The notes beneath the pieces were generated by a model that was not told the origin of the DNA, searched no databases, and worked only from the letters and a program-made list of their open reading frames with translations. A DNA stretch of 64,000 nucleotides. It comes from Streptomyces radiopugnans. Its GTDB lineage: Bacteria > Actinomycetota > Actinomycetes > Streptomycetales > Streptomycetaceae. The stretch is from positions 124,001 through 188,000 of the forward strand of contig NZ_FOET01000007.1 of NCBI RefSeq assembly GCF_900110735.1, in the 5' to 3' direction. Position 1 is the first letter of the stretch, and each line of letters begins with the position of its first letter. Position numbers and translations under genes: made by a program. Shown here piece after piece: positions 1 through 9,438 of the stretch.

Positions 1-1431
1 CCCGGGCGAATGCGGCGGCGGCTGGTGGAGCTGTGGCGCGGCGCCCGCGACCACGACGGGCTGAACGAACGCGAAATCACCGAACTGGCCGTGCTGTTCG
101 GTCTGAAGACGCTGGAACGGCTGGAGCTGCGCCGCCGCCCGGTGCCCGCCCTGCGCGAACTGCTCCACCGCAGTGAACGGCTGCTGGCGGCGAAGCTGCG
201 CCGGCTGGAGGTGCTGACGGCGCGGGCCCGCGCCGGACGCGTTCTGGACGGACGCACGGCCTGGGAGATCGCGCACAGCTGGGGCCCGGCGTACGCGGCC
301 GGACTCCACCCGGACGAGCCGGAGCTGCACGGACCCGCGTCCGCGCTCGTACCCGAGCCGCGCGCGGCGCTCCCGGCCGTACGGCTGACCGGCGGCACGG
401 GGAGCGGGGACGGCGGGGACGGGGAGGGGGCCGTGTGGGAACCGCGCCGCGACCTCCTCGGCAGCGGCCCCCGCGACCGCCACTTCGTCGGCGAACTCGA
501 GGACGACGGCCGGCTCGCGCTGCGCTTCGGCGACGGGCTGCACGGGGCCCGGCCCGAACCGGGCACCACCCTGGAGGTCCACTACCGGCTGGGCGGCGGC
601 AGGGCCGGCAACGTCGGCGCCGAGGCCATCAACCACCTGGTGCTGTGCCGGGAGGCCGGGCGGACCGGGGAAGTCGGACGGGGCTCGGACGCGGGCGAGC
701 CGATGCCCGTGGCCGGGGTGCGCAACCCGCTGCCGGCCGCCGGCGGCACCGAACCGGAGCCCGTCGAGCAGGTGCGCCGGTTCGCGCCGGCGGCCCTCGG
801 GCGGGTGCGGCTGCGCGCCGTGACCGCGGAGGACTACGCCGAACTGGCCTCCGCCCTGCCCGGCGTGCAGCGCGCGGCGGCCGAGATCCGCTGGACCGGC
901 AGTGTGCGGGAGGCGCACGTCGCGGTCGACGCCGACGGCACCGGGCAGGCGCCCGCGGAACTCCTCGACGCGGTGGCGCAGTCGCTGGAGGCCTACCGCC
1001 TCATCGGCCACGACCTGGTGGTCGGGCCCGCGCGGCCGGTGCCGCTCGACATCGAGGTGGAGGTGTGTGCGGTGCCCGGCCACCAGACGGGCCGGATCCT
1101 GGCCGATCTGCGCCGGGTGCTCGGCAACCGCCGGCTGCCCGGCGGCCGGCTCGGCCTCTTCCATCCGGACGCGCTCGGCTTCGGCGAACCGGTGCGGCTC
1201 AGCCGCCTGGTGGCCGTCGCCGCGGCCGTCCCTGGCGTGGAGAGCGTACGCGTCACCCGGCTGCGGCGGCTGTTCGCGGACGCCTCGACCGACGCCCCGG
1301 ACCCGACGGACCACTCGGCACTGGAGGACGGTGTGCTGCGGCTCGCCCCGCTGGAGATCGCCCGATGCGACAACGACCCGGAGCGGCCCGAGAACGGCCG
1401 CCTCGCCCTGAGGCTGGGAGGTGCGCGATGA
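1..1431 (+). CDS. Baseplate J-like assembly protein of a contractile injection system (5' end outside window)
   Basis: The reading frame is open to the left edge (three codons precede the first ATG at 10), so the gene is probably cut by the window; 476 residues are visible. Near residues 175-205 there is a beta-rich segment with FGDGLHGARP and GGGRAGNVGAEAIN, followed by a GVRNPLPAAGGTEPE turn. The neighbouring protein has the same signature (FGDGVNGARLPTGH, GTGGAANVAAG, VTNPLPATGGAE), so the two are paralogous baseplate proteins, resembling the putative baseplate assembly family (TIGR02243) and phage gpJ. In phage-tail-like particles such proteins form the wedge of the baseplate. The stop overlaps the next start (ATGA at 1428), which implies translational coupling. 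The N-terminal 100 residues are helical and charged. Family assignment is from remembered motifs, not a search. Confidence 0.8.
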   Translation, partial: PGRMRRRLVELWRGARDHDGLNEREITELAVLFGLKTLERLELRRRPVPALRELLHRSERLLAAKLRRLEVLTARARAGRVLDGRTAWEIAHSWGPAYAAGLHPDEPELHGPASALVPEPRAALPAVRLTGGTGSGDGGDGEGAVWEPRRDLLGSGPRDRHFVGELEDDGRLALRFGDGLHGARPEPGTTLEVHYRLGGGRAGNVGAEAINHLVLCREAGRTGEVGRGSDAGEPMPVAGVRNPLPAAGGTEPEPVEQVRRFAPAALGRVRLRAVTAEDYAELASALPGVQRAAAEIRWTGSVREAHVAVDADGTGQAPAELLDAVAQSLEAYRLIGHDLVVGPARPVPLDIEVEVCAVPGHQTGRILADLRRVLGNRRLPGGRLGLFHPDALGFGEPVRLSRLVAVAAAVPGVESVRVTRLRRLFADASTDAPDPTDHSALEDGVLRLAPLEIARCDNDPERPENGRLALRLGGAR

Positions 1432-4400
1432 GCTGCGGCCACCGCGACGGCCGCTCCTGCGGCTGTTCCCGCGACCGCGCATCCGGCGGAGGTGGGCGCC
1501 ACGACGAGCGCCGCGCGCCGCGGGCCCCCCACAACCCGCCGGGCCGCACCGCGCTCGACCACCGGGTGGGCGAGTACGGCTCCTTCCTGGCCGCGATGCT
1601 CGACCGGCTGGCCTCGCCCGCCTACCCGGCCCTGCGCCGGCTGACCGTCCGCACCCCCGACGACCCGGCGATCGCGCTGCTGGACGCCTGGGCGGTCCTG
1701 GGCGACCTGCTGACCTTCCACTCCGAGCGGATCGCCGACGAGGGCTACCTGCGCACCGCCGACGACCACCGCTCGCTGGTACGGCTGGGCCGGCTGGTCG
1801 GGTACCGGCCGCGCCCCGGGATCGCCGCCGACACCCACCTGGCGTACACGGTGGACCGGGACCCGCGCAGCCGCGAGGACGTCCCCGTGCTGATCCCGCG
1901 CGGCTCGCGCAGCCACAGCGTGCCCGCCTCCTCCCGCGAGGAGGCGCAGACGTTCGAGACGACCGAGGACCTGACGGCCCGCTGGTCGTGGAACGACCTG
2001 AGGGTACGGCGGCGCCGCCCGGCCCCGCTGACCCCCGAGGACCTGCGGGAGCGGTCGGAGCTGTACGTCGCGGGCACGGCCAACGCCCTCTCGGCGGGCG
2101 ACCGTCTGCTGTTCGTCTTCGGCGGCGGCTCAGGAGGCCCCGCGGACGCCGAGGGGGCCGGCGGCTCCACCGGTTCCGGGCAGCGGCTGCTGCTGCCGGT
2201 GACGCGGATCCGTATCGACCGGGACGACGACAGCACCGCCCTGGGCCTGCCGGTGTCGCCGCCCCCGACCCTGGCCGAGCTGGTCGGGGAGCTGCGGCGG
2301 TGGATCACACCGGCCGCCGACAGCCCCAATCCGAGGCCGGTGGGCAGCGTGCCGGTCGAGGAGTTCGACGAGCAGGTGCTGAGCCGGCTGCGGGCGGACC
2401 TCGATCTGCTGGACACCCCCGAGGCGTTCACCCGGCGGCTGGAAGAACCCGTGGAGCGGCTGGAGGAGGCGCGGGCGCTGGCCGAGCCCCACGAGGAGAG
2501 CGCCGCCTGGTTCGAGCGGCTGGCCGCCGTGCTCGTCGACCTCCGGGAGAAGGCGGCGGAGCTGGAACCGCTGCGGCCGGACGGCGCCCGCTACCGGCTC
2601 GCCGCCGGGAGCACCGGCTGGGGCGCGGGCGGGGACACGGGCGGGGACGCCGAGCCGGGCGATGCGGCGGCCCGCGCGCTCGGCGCGCTGCTGCCCGCAC
2701 TGCGCTCCCCGGGGACGGAGGGAGTACGCCGTCCGACCGCGGCCGGCGCCGTACCGGCGGACCCGGCGCGGCTGTTCGGCCCGGGGCCCGACCTCGGCGC
2801 ACGGCTGGCGGCGGCGCTGGACCCGTCGCTGTCCGGCCGGCTCTACGAGGCCTGGCGCCGTTCCGCACCGGCCGAGCCCCCGGCCCCCGCGACCCTCACC
2901 GATCTGCTGGCGATGCGGGTGACGGCCGCGCCCTTCGGCTCGACGGCGCCGCTCAAACCGGTGCAGGACGAGCGCGGCCGGGTGATCCGGCAGTCCGACT
3001 GGCCGCTGACGGGCAACACGCTGACCACCGTGCGGGTCGTGTTCGACACGACCGGGAAGGTGCCGGTGAGGGCGGAGTTCGTGCACGCGGAGACGACCGC
3101 GTCGGTGCAGCGCACCGAGAACCTCCCCGCCGACGTCCGCTTCGCCTTCGGCCCCGGCGAGGTCCGGCTGGCCACCCGCACCGGGCAGGACAACGACCCG
3201 AGCTGGCTCAGACGGCGTCCGGTCGACTCCCGGGAACCGGGCGTCACGGCCGAACTGAGCGGCGGGCTGCCGGAGTTGACGCTGTTCGTATCCCGGCCCG
3301 GGGCGGACGCCCGGGTGCAGGTGGCCATAAGGAACGGCGAACCGCCGCTGCAGTGGCACCTGGCCCCGGACAGGGCGGAGCGGGCCACGTACGGCGGTCA
3401 CGAGCTGACCGTCGCCTACCGGACCGGCGGAGGGCCGGCTGGCGTGGAGATCGGCATCGCCACCGTCCCCGAGGCCGTCCACCGCAACGTCCTTGCCCTG
3501 GACACCGTGCACGAGAAGATCACCGCGGGCAGTTGGGTCGCGATCGAACGCCCCCGCAAGGGCGCCCCGGACGGCATTCCCGGCGACAGCGGGCTCTCAC
3601 TGGTCACCACCCGCGTGACGGCCGTGCGCACCGGTTCCTACGCCCGCTACGGCATCACCGGGCGGGGCACCGAGCTGACCCTGGCCGACCCCTGGCTGGA
3701 CGAGCACGACGTACTGCTGTCCCACGTCCGGGACGCCACCGTGCACGCGGCCGGCGAGCCGCTGCGGCCCGCCGACGAGCCGCTGGGCGACGACGTGGGC
3801 GGCAACGAGATCGAACTGGCTGAGCTGTACGACGGGTTGCGGCCCGGCCGGACGCTGATCCTCTCCGGCGAGCGCACCGACATCCCCGGGACCACCGGGG
3901 TGCGCGGCACCGAACTCGCGGTGATCGCCGCCGTCGAGCAGCGGGTCGACCCGGAACTGCCCGGCGACCACGTCCACACCGTGCTCACCCTCACCGCCGA
4001 CCTCGCCCACCGCTACCGGCGCGAGACCCTGGCCATCCACGGCAACGTGGTGCCCGCGACACACGGCGAGACCCGCGACGAGGCCTTGGGCAGCGGCGAC
4101 GCGGGCCGGGCGGGCCAGACGTTCGCCCTCTGGAACGCGCCGCTGACCTGGCTGCCCGCGGACAACGCTTCCCCGACATCCGGCCGGGGGTACCCCCACG
4201 GCGCCCGCCCCGCCCTGGAGGTACGGGTCGACGGGCTGCTGTGGCACCCCGTCGACAGCCTCGCCGGACGCGGTCCGCTGGAGCGGGTGTACGTCATCGG
4301 AACCGACGCCGACGGCCGCACCACCGTGACGTTCGGCGACGGCGTGAACGGCGCGCGCCTGCCCACCGGGCACGAGAACGTACGCGCCCGCTACCGCTTC

Positions 4401-5333
4401 GGCACCGGCGGGGCCGCCAACGTCGCGGCCGGCCGCATCACCCAGGCCGTCTCCCGGCCGCTGGGCGTCACCGCCGTCACCAACCCGCTGCCCGCGACAG
4501 GCGGCGCGGAGGCCGACGGCCCGGAGTCGGCCCGGCGCGGCATCCCACTGGCCGTCTCCGCGCTCGACCGGCTGGTCTCCGTCCGCGACTACGAGGACTT
4601 CACCCGATGCCGGGCGGGCATCGGCCGGGCCAGTGCGCGGGAGGTGTTCGACGGGCGGCGGCAGGTGCTGCACGTGACGGTCGCCGGCGCGGGCGACGCG
4701 CCGATCGGCGCGGACGCCGACACCCTGCACGCCCTGCGCGCCTCACTGCACGCCCACGGCGACGCCCGGCTGCCGGTGCGCGTGGACGTGCGCGAGCTGG
4801 TGCTGCTGCTCCTGGCGGCCCGGGTGACGGTGGAGCCCGACCACTCCTGGGCCGCCGTCGAGCCCCGGCTGCGGCAGGCGCTGCTGGGCGCGATGGGCTT
4901 CGAGGGGCGGGAGCTTGGGCAGCCGGCCCGGCTGTCGGAGGTCCTGGCGACGGCCCACTCGGTGCCCGGTGTGGACCACGTGGACGTGGACGTCTTCTCG
5001 GGCGTGTCCGCGTCCGCCCTGCCGGCCGGACCGCTCCTCCCCGGCGGCGGACCGCACCGGCCGCGCACGGTCGTGCCGGCCCGGCCCGCCCGGTACGACG
5101 AACAGGTCCACACCGTCACCGCCGAGGGAGGCGAGACGCTCGGCTCCATCGCCGCCCGCCACGGCATCACGCTCCCCGAACTGCTGCGGCTCAACCCCGA
5201 CATCATCGACACCCGGCCGCTTCCCAGGGGCCGCTCGGTGTACGTCTTCCGCGGCGTCCGCCCGGCCCAGCTCGCGATGTTCTCGCCCGCGGTGGCGGCG
5301 GACACGCTGATCCTCACGGAGGCCCCCCGATGA
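1428..5333 (+). CDS. Large baseplate assembly protein with C-terminal LysM-like domain
   Basis: 1301 residues from the ATG that overlaps the upstream stop. The frame is also open further upstream inside the previous gene, but that part is a shadow. The N-terminus is Cys-rich (CGHRDGRSCGCSRD). The body carries the same baseplate J-like signature as the upstream gene (FGDGVNGARLPTGH, NPLPATGGAEADG, residues about 960-1040). Residues about 1227-1274 (HTVTAEGGETLGSIAARHG, LPELLRLNP, then a PLPRGRSVYVF strand) fit a LysM fold. LysM domains bind peptidoglycan or help assemble phage baseplates, so this may anchor the baseplate to the wall or to the hub. It lies in an operon with overlapping or close-spaced tail genes. 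Putative baseplate assembly proteins are usually 650-1200 residues, so this is long. Confidence 0.82.
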   Translation: MSCGHRDGRSCGCSRDRASGGGGRHDERRAPRAPHNPPGRTALDHRVGEYGSFLAAMLDRLASPAYPALRRLTVRTPDDPAIALLDAWAVLGDLLTFHSERIADEGYLRTADDHRSLVRLGRLVGYRPRPGIAADTHLAYTVDRDPRSREDVPVLIPRGSRSHSVPASSREEAQTFETTEDLTARWSWNDLRVRRRRPAPLTPEDLRERSELYVAGTANALSAGDRLLFVFGGGSGGPADAEGAGGSTGSGQRLLLPVTRIRIDRDDDSTALGLPVSPPPTLAELVGELRRWITPAADSPNPRPVGSVPVEEFDEQVLSRLRADLDLLDTPEAFTRRLEEPVERLEEARALAEPHEESAAWFERLAAVLVDLREKAAELEPLRPDGARYRLAAGSTGWGAGGDTGGDAEPGDAAARALGALLPALRSPGTEGVRRPTAAGAVPADPARLFGPGPDLGARLAAALDPSLSGRLYEAWRRSAPAEPPAPATLTDLLAMRVTAAPFGSTAPLKPVQDERGRVIRQSDWPLTGNTLTTVRVVFDTTGKVPVRAEFVHAETTASVQRTENLPADVRFAFGPGEVRLATRTGQDNDPSWLRRRPVDSREPGVTAELSGGLPELTLFVSRPGADARVQVAIRNGEPPLQWHLAPDRAERATYGGHELTVAYRTGGGPAGVEIGIATVPEAVHRNVLALDTVHEKITAGSWVAIERPRKGAPDGIPGDSGLSLVTTRVTAVRTGSYARYGITGRGTELTLADPWLDEHDVLLSHVRDATVHAAGEPLRPADEPLGDDVGGNEIELAELYDGLRPGRTLILSGERTDIPGTTGVRGTELAVIAAVEQRVDPELPGDHVHTVLTLTADLAHRYRRETLAIHGNVVPATHGETRDEALGSGDAGRAGQTFALWNAPLTWLPADNASPTSGRGYPHGARPALEVRVDGLLWHPVDSLAGRGPLERVYVIGTDADGRTTVTFGDGVNGARLPTGHENVRARYRFGTGGAANVAAGRITQAVSRPLGVTAVTNPLPATGGAEADGPESARRGIPLAVSALDRLVSVRDYEDFTRCRAGIGRASAREVFDGRRQVLHVTVAGAGDAPIGADADTLHALRASLHAHGDARLPVRVDVRELVLLLLAARVTVEPDHSWAAVEPRLRQALLGAMGFEGRELGQPARLSEVLATAHSVPGVDHVDVDVFSGVSASALPAGPLLPGGGPHRPRTVVPARPARYDEQVHTVTAEGGETLGSIAARHGITLPELLRLNPDIIDTRPLPRGRSVYVFRGVRPAQLAMFSPAVAADTLILTEAPR

Positions 5334-5428
5334 GCCCGACGGCTCCCACGGCCGGCGGAACCGCCCTGACCCGCACGACCCCGACGACCCGCACGACCTC
5401 GACGAACGACGGAAGGACTCGGCCATGA
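5330..5428 (+). CDS. Possible 32-residue Thr-rich linker ORF between two tail genes
   Basis: A short ORF starts with ATG overlapping the baseplate stop (ATGA at 5330) and ends in TGA overlapping the start of the next tail gene (ATGA at 5425). The predicted peptide is low-complexity, rich in Thr, Pro and Arg (runs such as RTTPTTRTTSTN). I recognise no family. The perfect chain of 4-base overlaps could mean it is translated simply to carry ribosomes from the baseplate gene to the tail gene. The region could equally be a non-coding spacer. An AAGGA at 5412-5416 could serve the downstream gene. Confidence 0.3.
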   Translation: MSPTAPTAGGTALTRTTPTTRTTSTNDGRTRP

Positions 5429-7617
5429 GCAGGGAGCCGGACGGGCTCGCGGAGCTGCTGCCGCAGTGGCACAGACTGCGGGACGGCGGGCGCGGGAAGC
5501 AGGGGGCGCGGGACGAGCCCCTGCGCGCCCTGCTCGCCGTGATCGCCGAACAGGTCGACCTCGTACGCACCGGGGTCGAGCAGGCTTACGACGACTGGTT
5601 CGTGGAGACCGCCGCCGACTGGGTGCTGCCCTACCTCGGGGACCTGGTCGGCTACCGGCCGCTGCCCGGCTACGAGCGGGTCCTGGCCACCGGCCTGCGG
5701 GACGGCAGCCCGGAGGAGGTCTCGCGGCAGCGGCTGGCCCGCGCGCTCGCACCGCGCCGGGACGTGGCGTCCACGGTCGCCGACCGGCACCGCAAGGGCA
5801 CCCCCCACCTGCTGGAGGAGCTGGCGCTGTCGGTGGCGGACCGGCCCGCGCGGGTGGTGGAGTTCTCCCGGCTGGTCGCCCACCACCAGCCGGTCAGGCT
5901 CTACGGCGCGGGCACAGCGGCGGCCGACCGGCGGCGGCTCTCGCGCGGCCGCCTGGCCGACCTGCGCGACGGGGCGGCGCTGGACCTGGCGGGCGGACCC
6001 TTCGCCACGACGGCGCGCTCGGCCGACGTACGGCGCGCGGGCTCACGCCGTACGCCCGGCGGGCACACCCCGGCCGGAGTCGGCCTGTACGTGTGGCGGC
6101 TCAGGCCGTACCCGGTGACGAACGCCCCCGCCTACTGCGTCGACCGGGCCCGCAGCCTCTACACCTTCTCCATCCTCGGCAACGACACCCCGCTGGTGAC
6201 CCGGCCCGAGCCGGAGCCGTCGGCCACCCACGTCGCCGCGGTCGACAACGTCCCCGCGTACATCCGGCGCCGGCAACTGAACGACCGGCTCGCGGACTAC
6301 TACGGGCCGGGCAGGTCCTTCGCGATCCGGCGGGACGAGGACGGGGAGCCGGTGCCGCCGTCGGACATCGTCGTCGCCGACCTCACCGACTGGCGCTACC
6401 GCCCGCGCCGCGGCCAGGTCGCGGTCGACCCGGTGCTCGGCCGGATCGCCTTCGGCTCCCGCTCCGCCCCGCGCCGGGGCGTGTGGGTCGACTACCACCA
6501 CGCCTTCCCCGACGACACCGGCGGCGGGGAGTACGCCCGCCCCGGCCGCACCACCCCCGACGCCGCCACGGTCCACCGGGTCGGCCCCGGATGCGCCCAC
6601 CAGCGGATCATGGACGCGTACGCGCGGTGGCGCGAGGACCGGCGGGCCGGGCGCTGCGGCCCCGAGGGGATCATCGAGATCACCCACAGCGGCGCCTACC
6701 AGGAGCAGCTGGACTTCGACCTCGGCCCCGGCGACCGGCTCCAGTTGCGGGCCGCGGAGGGCACCCGCCCGGTGATCCGCCTGCTGGACTGGTACAGCAA
6801 CCGGCCGGACGCGCTCAACATCCGCGCGGACGAGGAGTGCGCACCGGGCCGGGACGCGCCGCGCATCACCCTGGACGGGCTGCTGGTCGCCGGGCGCGGC
6901 CTGAACGTCACCGGGCCGGTCGGCGAGGTCGTCATCCGGCACTGCACCCTGGTGCCGGGCTGGTCGCTGCGGCCGGAGTGCGAGCCGCAGTCGCCGGACG
7001 AGCCGAGCCTGGTCCTGGAGCGCACCACCGCGTGCGTGCGGATCGAGCGCAGCGTCCTGGGCACCGTCCAGGTGCTCGGCGACGAGGTGGGCACCGACCC
7101 GCTGGAGATCCACGTCCGCGACAGCGTCCTGGACGCCACCGGCCACGACCGGGAGGCGCTGTCCGCGCCCGACTGCCGCCACGCGCACGCCGTCCTGTAC
7201 GCGCACCGCACCACCGTGATCGGGGAGGTGTACGCGCACGCCGTCGCCATCGGCGAGAACAGCGTGTTCACCGGGCGGATGCACGTGGCCCGGCGCGGGA
7301 CCGGCTGCCTGCGCCACTCGTACGTGCCGCCGGGCTCGCGCACACCGCGCCGGTACCGCTGCGTGCCGGGCCGTCCGGCGGGGCGGGGCGAGGCGGAGCG
7401 GGTGCGCCCGCTGTTCGCGAGCGAGCGCTACGGGACGCCCGCGTACGCGCAACTGGCCGACGACTGCCCCCGGGAGATCCTCCGGGGCGCGGAGGACGGC
7501 GCCTCCATGGGCGCCTTCCACGACCTGTACCTGCCGCAGCGCGAGGACAGCCTGCGCGCCCGGCTCGCCGAGTACACGCCCGCCGGCACCGACGCGGGGG
7601 TCCTGTTCGTGACCTGA
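5425..7617 (+). CDS. Phage tail protein (tail protein I-like) with repetitive C-terminal half
   Basis: 730 residues. The N-terminal part (LLAVIAEQVDLVRTGVEQAYDDWFVETAADWVLPYLGDLVGY, residues about 30-70) resembles phage P2 tail protein I-type proteins (TIGR02242), which sit between baseplate and fibre. From about residue 410 to 640 the sequence has short strand-turn repeats (GDRLQLRAAEGTRPVIRLLD, ITLDGLLVAGRGLNVTGPVG, VVIRHCTLVPGW, VRIERSVLGTVQVLGDEVG), as in right-handed beta-helix pectate-lyase-like folds. It could therefore be a tail spike or adhesin fused to the baseplate anchor. Start ATG at 5425 is preceded by AAGGA. It belongs to the same operon as its neighbours. Family by recollection; the beta-helix is inferred from sequence rhythm. 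Confidence 0.75.
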   Translation: MSREPDGLAELLPQWHRLRDGGRGKQGARDEPLRALLAVIAEQVDLVRTGVEQAYDDWFVETAADWVLPYLGDLVGYRPLPGYERVLATGLRDGSPEEVSRQRLARALAPRRDVASTVADRHRKGTPHLLEELALSVADRPARVVEFSRLVAHHQPVRLYGAGTAAADRRRLSRGRLADLRDGAALDLAGGPFATTARSADVRRAGSRRTPGGHTPAGVGLYVWRLRPYPVTNAPAYCVDRARSLYTFSILGNDTPLVTRPEPEPSATHVAAVDNVPAYIRRRQLNDRLADYYGPGRSFAIRRDEDGEPVPPSDIVVADLTDWRYRPRRGQVAVDPVLGRIAFGSRSAPRRGVWVDYHHAFPDDTGGGEYARPGRTTPDAATVHRVGPGCAHQRIMDAYARWREDRRAGRCGPEGIIEITHSGAYQEQLDFDLGPGDRLQLRAAEGTRPVIRLLDWYSNRPDALNIRADEECAPGRDAPRITLDGLLVAGRGLNVTGPVGEVVIRHCTLVPGWSLRPECEPQSPDEPSLVLERTTACVRIERSVLGTVQVLGDEVGTDPLEIHVRDSVLDATGHDREALSAPDCRHAHAVLYAHRTTVIGEVYAHAVAIGENSVFTGRMHVARRGTGCLRHSYVPPGSRTPRRYRCVPGRPAGRGEAERVRPLFASERYGTPAYAQLADDCPREILRGAEDGASMGAFHDLYLPQREDSLRARLAEYTPAGTDAGVLFVT

Positions 7618-7692
7618 ACCGCCGGGCGGCCAGGAGCCCGGATCCGCAGACCTCGCAGACGTACGGAAAACCTTTCGAGGGGGACCCCTTCC

Positions 7693-9315
7693 ATGCACGC
7701 TGATCTCTCCCGCATCACCTTCCGGCCGGAGCGGCACTACTCGGCGGTGCTCGCCCAGCAGGGCCGCGTACAGCTAGACGCGGACGCCAACGAGCAGACC
7801 GCGATCCAGCTCCACCAGGCCCGTACCATCGCCGCCGACCTGATCGGGCGGCACGGCGGACCGGCCGGTGCCACCGGCTTCGCCATCGGGCTCGACAGCC
7901 GCGGCCACGAGCTGGACGACCTGACCATCGGGGGCGGCCGCTACTACGTCGACGGCATCCTGTGCGACGCCTCCCGGCCCGCCCCCGGCGATGCCGTCGA
8001 GGACGATGACGGCGACGGCGGCGGCCATGACGGCGGCCACGGCGGTGAGGACGGCGGGTGCGACGGTGACGGCCGGGACCGGGCGGGAGGCCGGGCCGGG
8101 GACAGGGCCGGGGGAACGGACGCGACACCCGCCCACTGGACGTACTGGGACCAGCCCGACGGCCACCGCGACCCCGAGCGCCCCGGTGACCGGCTGCCCA
8201 CCGCCTTCCCCTACCTGGCCTACCTGAAGGTGTGGGAGCGGTCGGTGACCGCGGCCGAGGACCCGGTGCTGCGCGAGGTGGCGCTCGGCCCCGACGTGCC
8301 GGACACCGCCGCCCGGGTCAAGGTGGTCTGGCAGGTGCTGGCGCTGCCCGGCTCCGATCTGGGGGTGGAGGACGGCGAGACCGGCAAGGACGCCCTGCGC
8401 ACCGCCTTCCGCCGGTGGGCCGACGAGCGCTCCGCGCCCGGCTCGCGCATGGCGGCGCGCAGCCGGCGCCCCGAACGGGCCGACGAGGACCCGTGCCTGC
8501 TCCGGCCCGACGCCCGCTACCGGGGCCCGGAGAACCAGCTCTACCGGGTGGAGGTCCACGAGGGCGGGACGGCGGACGAGGCGACCTTCAAGTGGTCCAG
8601 GGAGAACGGCTCGGTGGTCCTGCCCGTGGACGGCCTCGACGGCACCTGGGTGGAGCTCGCCACGCTCGGCGGCGACGGCAGGCTCGACCTGAACACCGGG
8701 GACTGGGTGGAGTTCGCCGACACCGCCTACACCAGCCGCGGCGAGCCGCTGCCGCTGCTGCGGGTGGAGGAGGTGGACCTGCCGGGGCGGCGCGTGAGGC
8801 TGTCGGGTGAGCCCGCGGGCGGCGTCGGCCGGCGCCCCGAACTGCACCCCTGCCTGCGCCGCTGGGACCACCGCGAGGAGCCGCGGCGCGGCGGACGCGG
8901 CGCGCGCGGCCGGCTGAGGGGCGGGGCGGTCCGGGTCGAGGAGGGCCGCTGGCTGCCGCTGGAGGACGGTGTCGAGGTGTACTTCGAGCCTGGCGGCGCC
9001 TACCGGCCGGGGGACCACTGGCTGGTCCCGGCCCGTACCGCCACCGGGGCGGTGGAGTGGCCGGTGAACGCCGCCCGCAAACCGCTGCTGCGCGCACCGG
9101 CCGGCATCCGGGTGCACTACGCGCCGCTGGCCTGGGTGATGGGCGAGCACGGCGTCTCCGACCTGCGGCTGTCCTTCGGCCCGCTGGCCGGTCCCGTTCC
9201 GGCGGCGACCGAGGAGGAACTGGCGGCCGAGGCCCGGGCGGAGGCCGAGGCGCGGGCGCTGGCCGCCCAGGGAGAACCGGAGAGCCCGACGGACACGGCC
9301 GGACCGCAGGCCTGA
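7693..9315 (+). CDS. DUF6519 protein of the contractile injection cluster
   Basis: 540 residues. The start MHADLSRITFRPERHYSAVLAQQGRVQLDADANEQ is a characteristic N-terminus of DUF6519 proteins, which are found next to phage-tail-like baseplate genes in actinobacteria and others; their role is not established. A Gly/Asp-rich insert at residues about 100-145 (DDDGDGGGHDGGHGG and similar) is low complexity and may be a flexible linker. The motif ENQLYRVEVHEGG near residue 278, followed by ATFKWSRENGSV, is also typical of the family. GAGGGGGAC at 7677-7685 is the ribosome-binding site for the ATG at 7693. It lies 75 bases after the tail gene, in the same direction, so it is probably co-transcribed. 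Confidence 0.82.
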   Translation: MHADLSRITFRPERHYSAVLAQQGRVQLDADANEQTAIQLHQARTIAADLIGRHGGPAGATGFAIGLDSRGHELDDLTIGGGRYYVDGILCDASRPAPGDAVEDDDGDGGGHDGGHGGEDGGCDGDGRDRAGGRAGDRAGGTDATPAHWTYWDQPDGHRDPERPGDRLPTAFPYLAYLKVWERSVTAAEDPVLREVALGPDVPDTAARVKVVWQVLALPGSDLGVEDGETGKDALRTAFRRWADERSAPGSRMAARSRRPERADEDPCLLRPDARYRGPENQLYRVEVHEGGTADEATFKWSRENGSVVLPVDGLDGTWVELATLGGDGRLDLNTGDWVEFADTAYTSRGEPLPLLRVEEVDLPGRRVRLSGEPAGGVGRRPELHPCLRRWDHREEPRRGGRGARGRLRGGAVRVEEGRWLPLEDGVEVYFEPGGAYRPGDHWLVPARTATGAVEWPVNAARKPLLRAPAGIRVHYAPLAWVMGEHGVSDLRLSFGPLAGPVPAATEEELAAEARAEAEARALAAQGEPESPTDTAGPQA

Positions 9316-9370
9316 CATGCGGACGGGAATCCCGGTACCGGCCCCGGTGCCGGCTCCGGCGCACACCTTG

Positions 9371-9406
9371 GCACGAACCCCGGTGCGAACCCCGGCGCGA
9401 ACACGG
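9371..9406 (+). repeat. Three imperfect 12-bp tandem repeats between DUF6519 and amidase genes
   Basis: Three consecutive 12-base units (gcacgaaccccg, gtgcgaaccccg, gcgcgaacacgg) lie in the 123-base gap before the amidase gene. The gap is otherwise GC-rich low complexity with no clear promoter. The repeat may be replication slippage in non-coding DNA; no function is implied. Confidence 0.5.
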
Positions 9407-9438
9407 CGCCGGGCACATCCGAGAGGAGCGAGTGACGC

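Noticed and set aside
435..1427. Upstream extension of the large baseplate ORF
   Set aside because: Out-of-frame shadow of the first baseplate gene: Arg/Pro/Ala-rich translation and no ribosome-binding site. The real start is the ATGA overlap at 1428.
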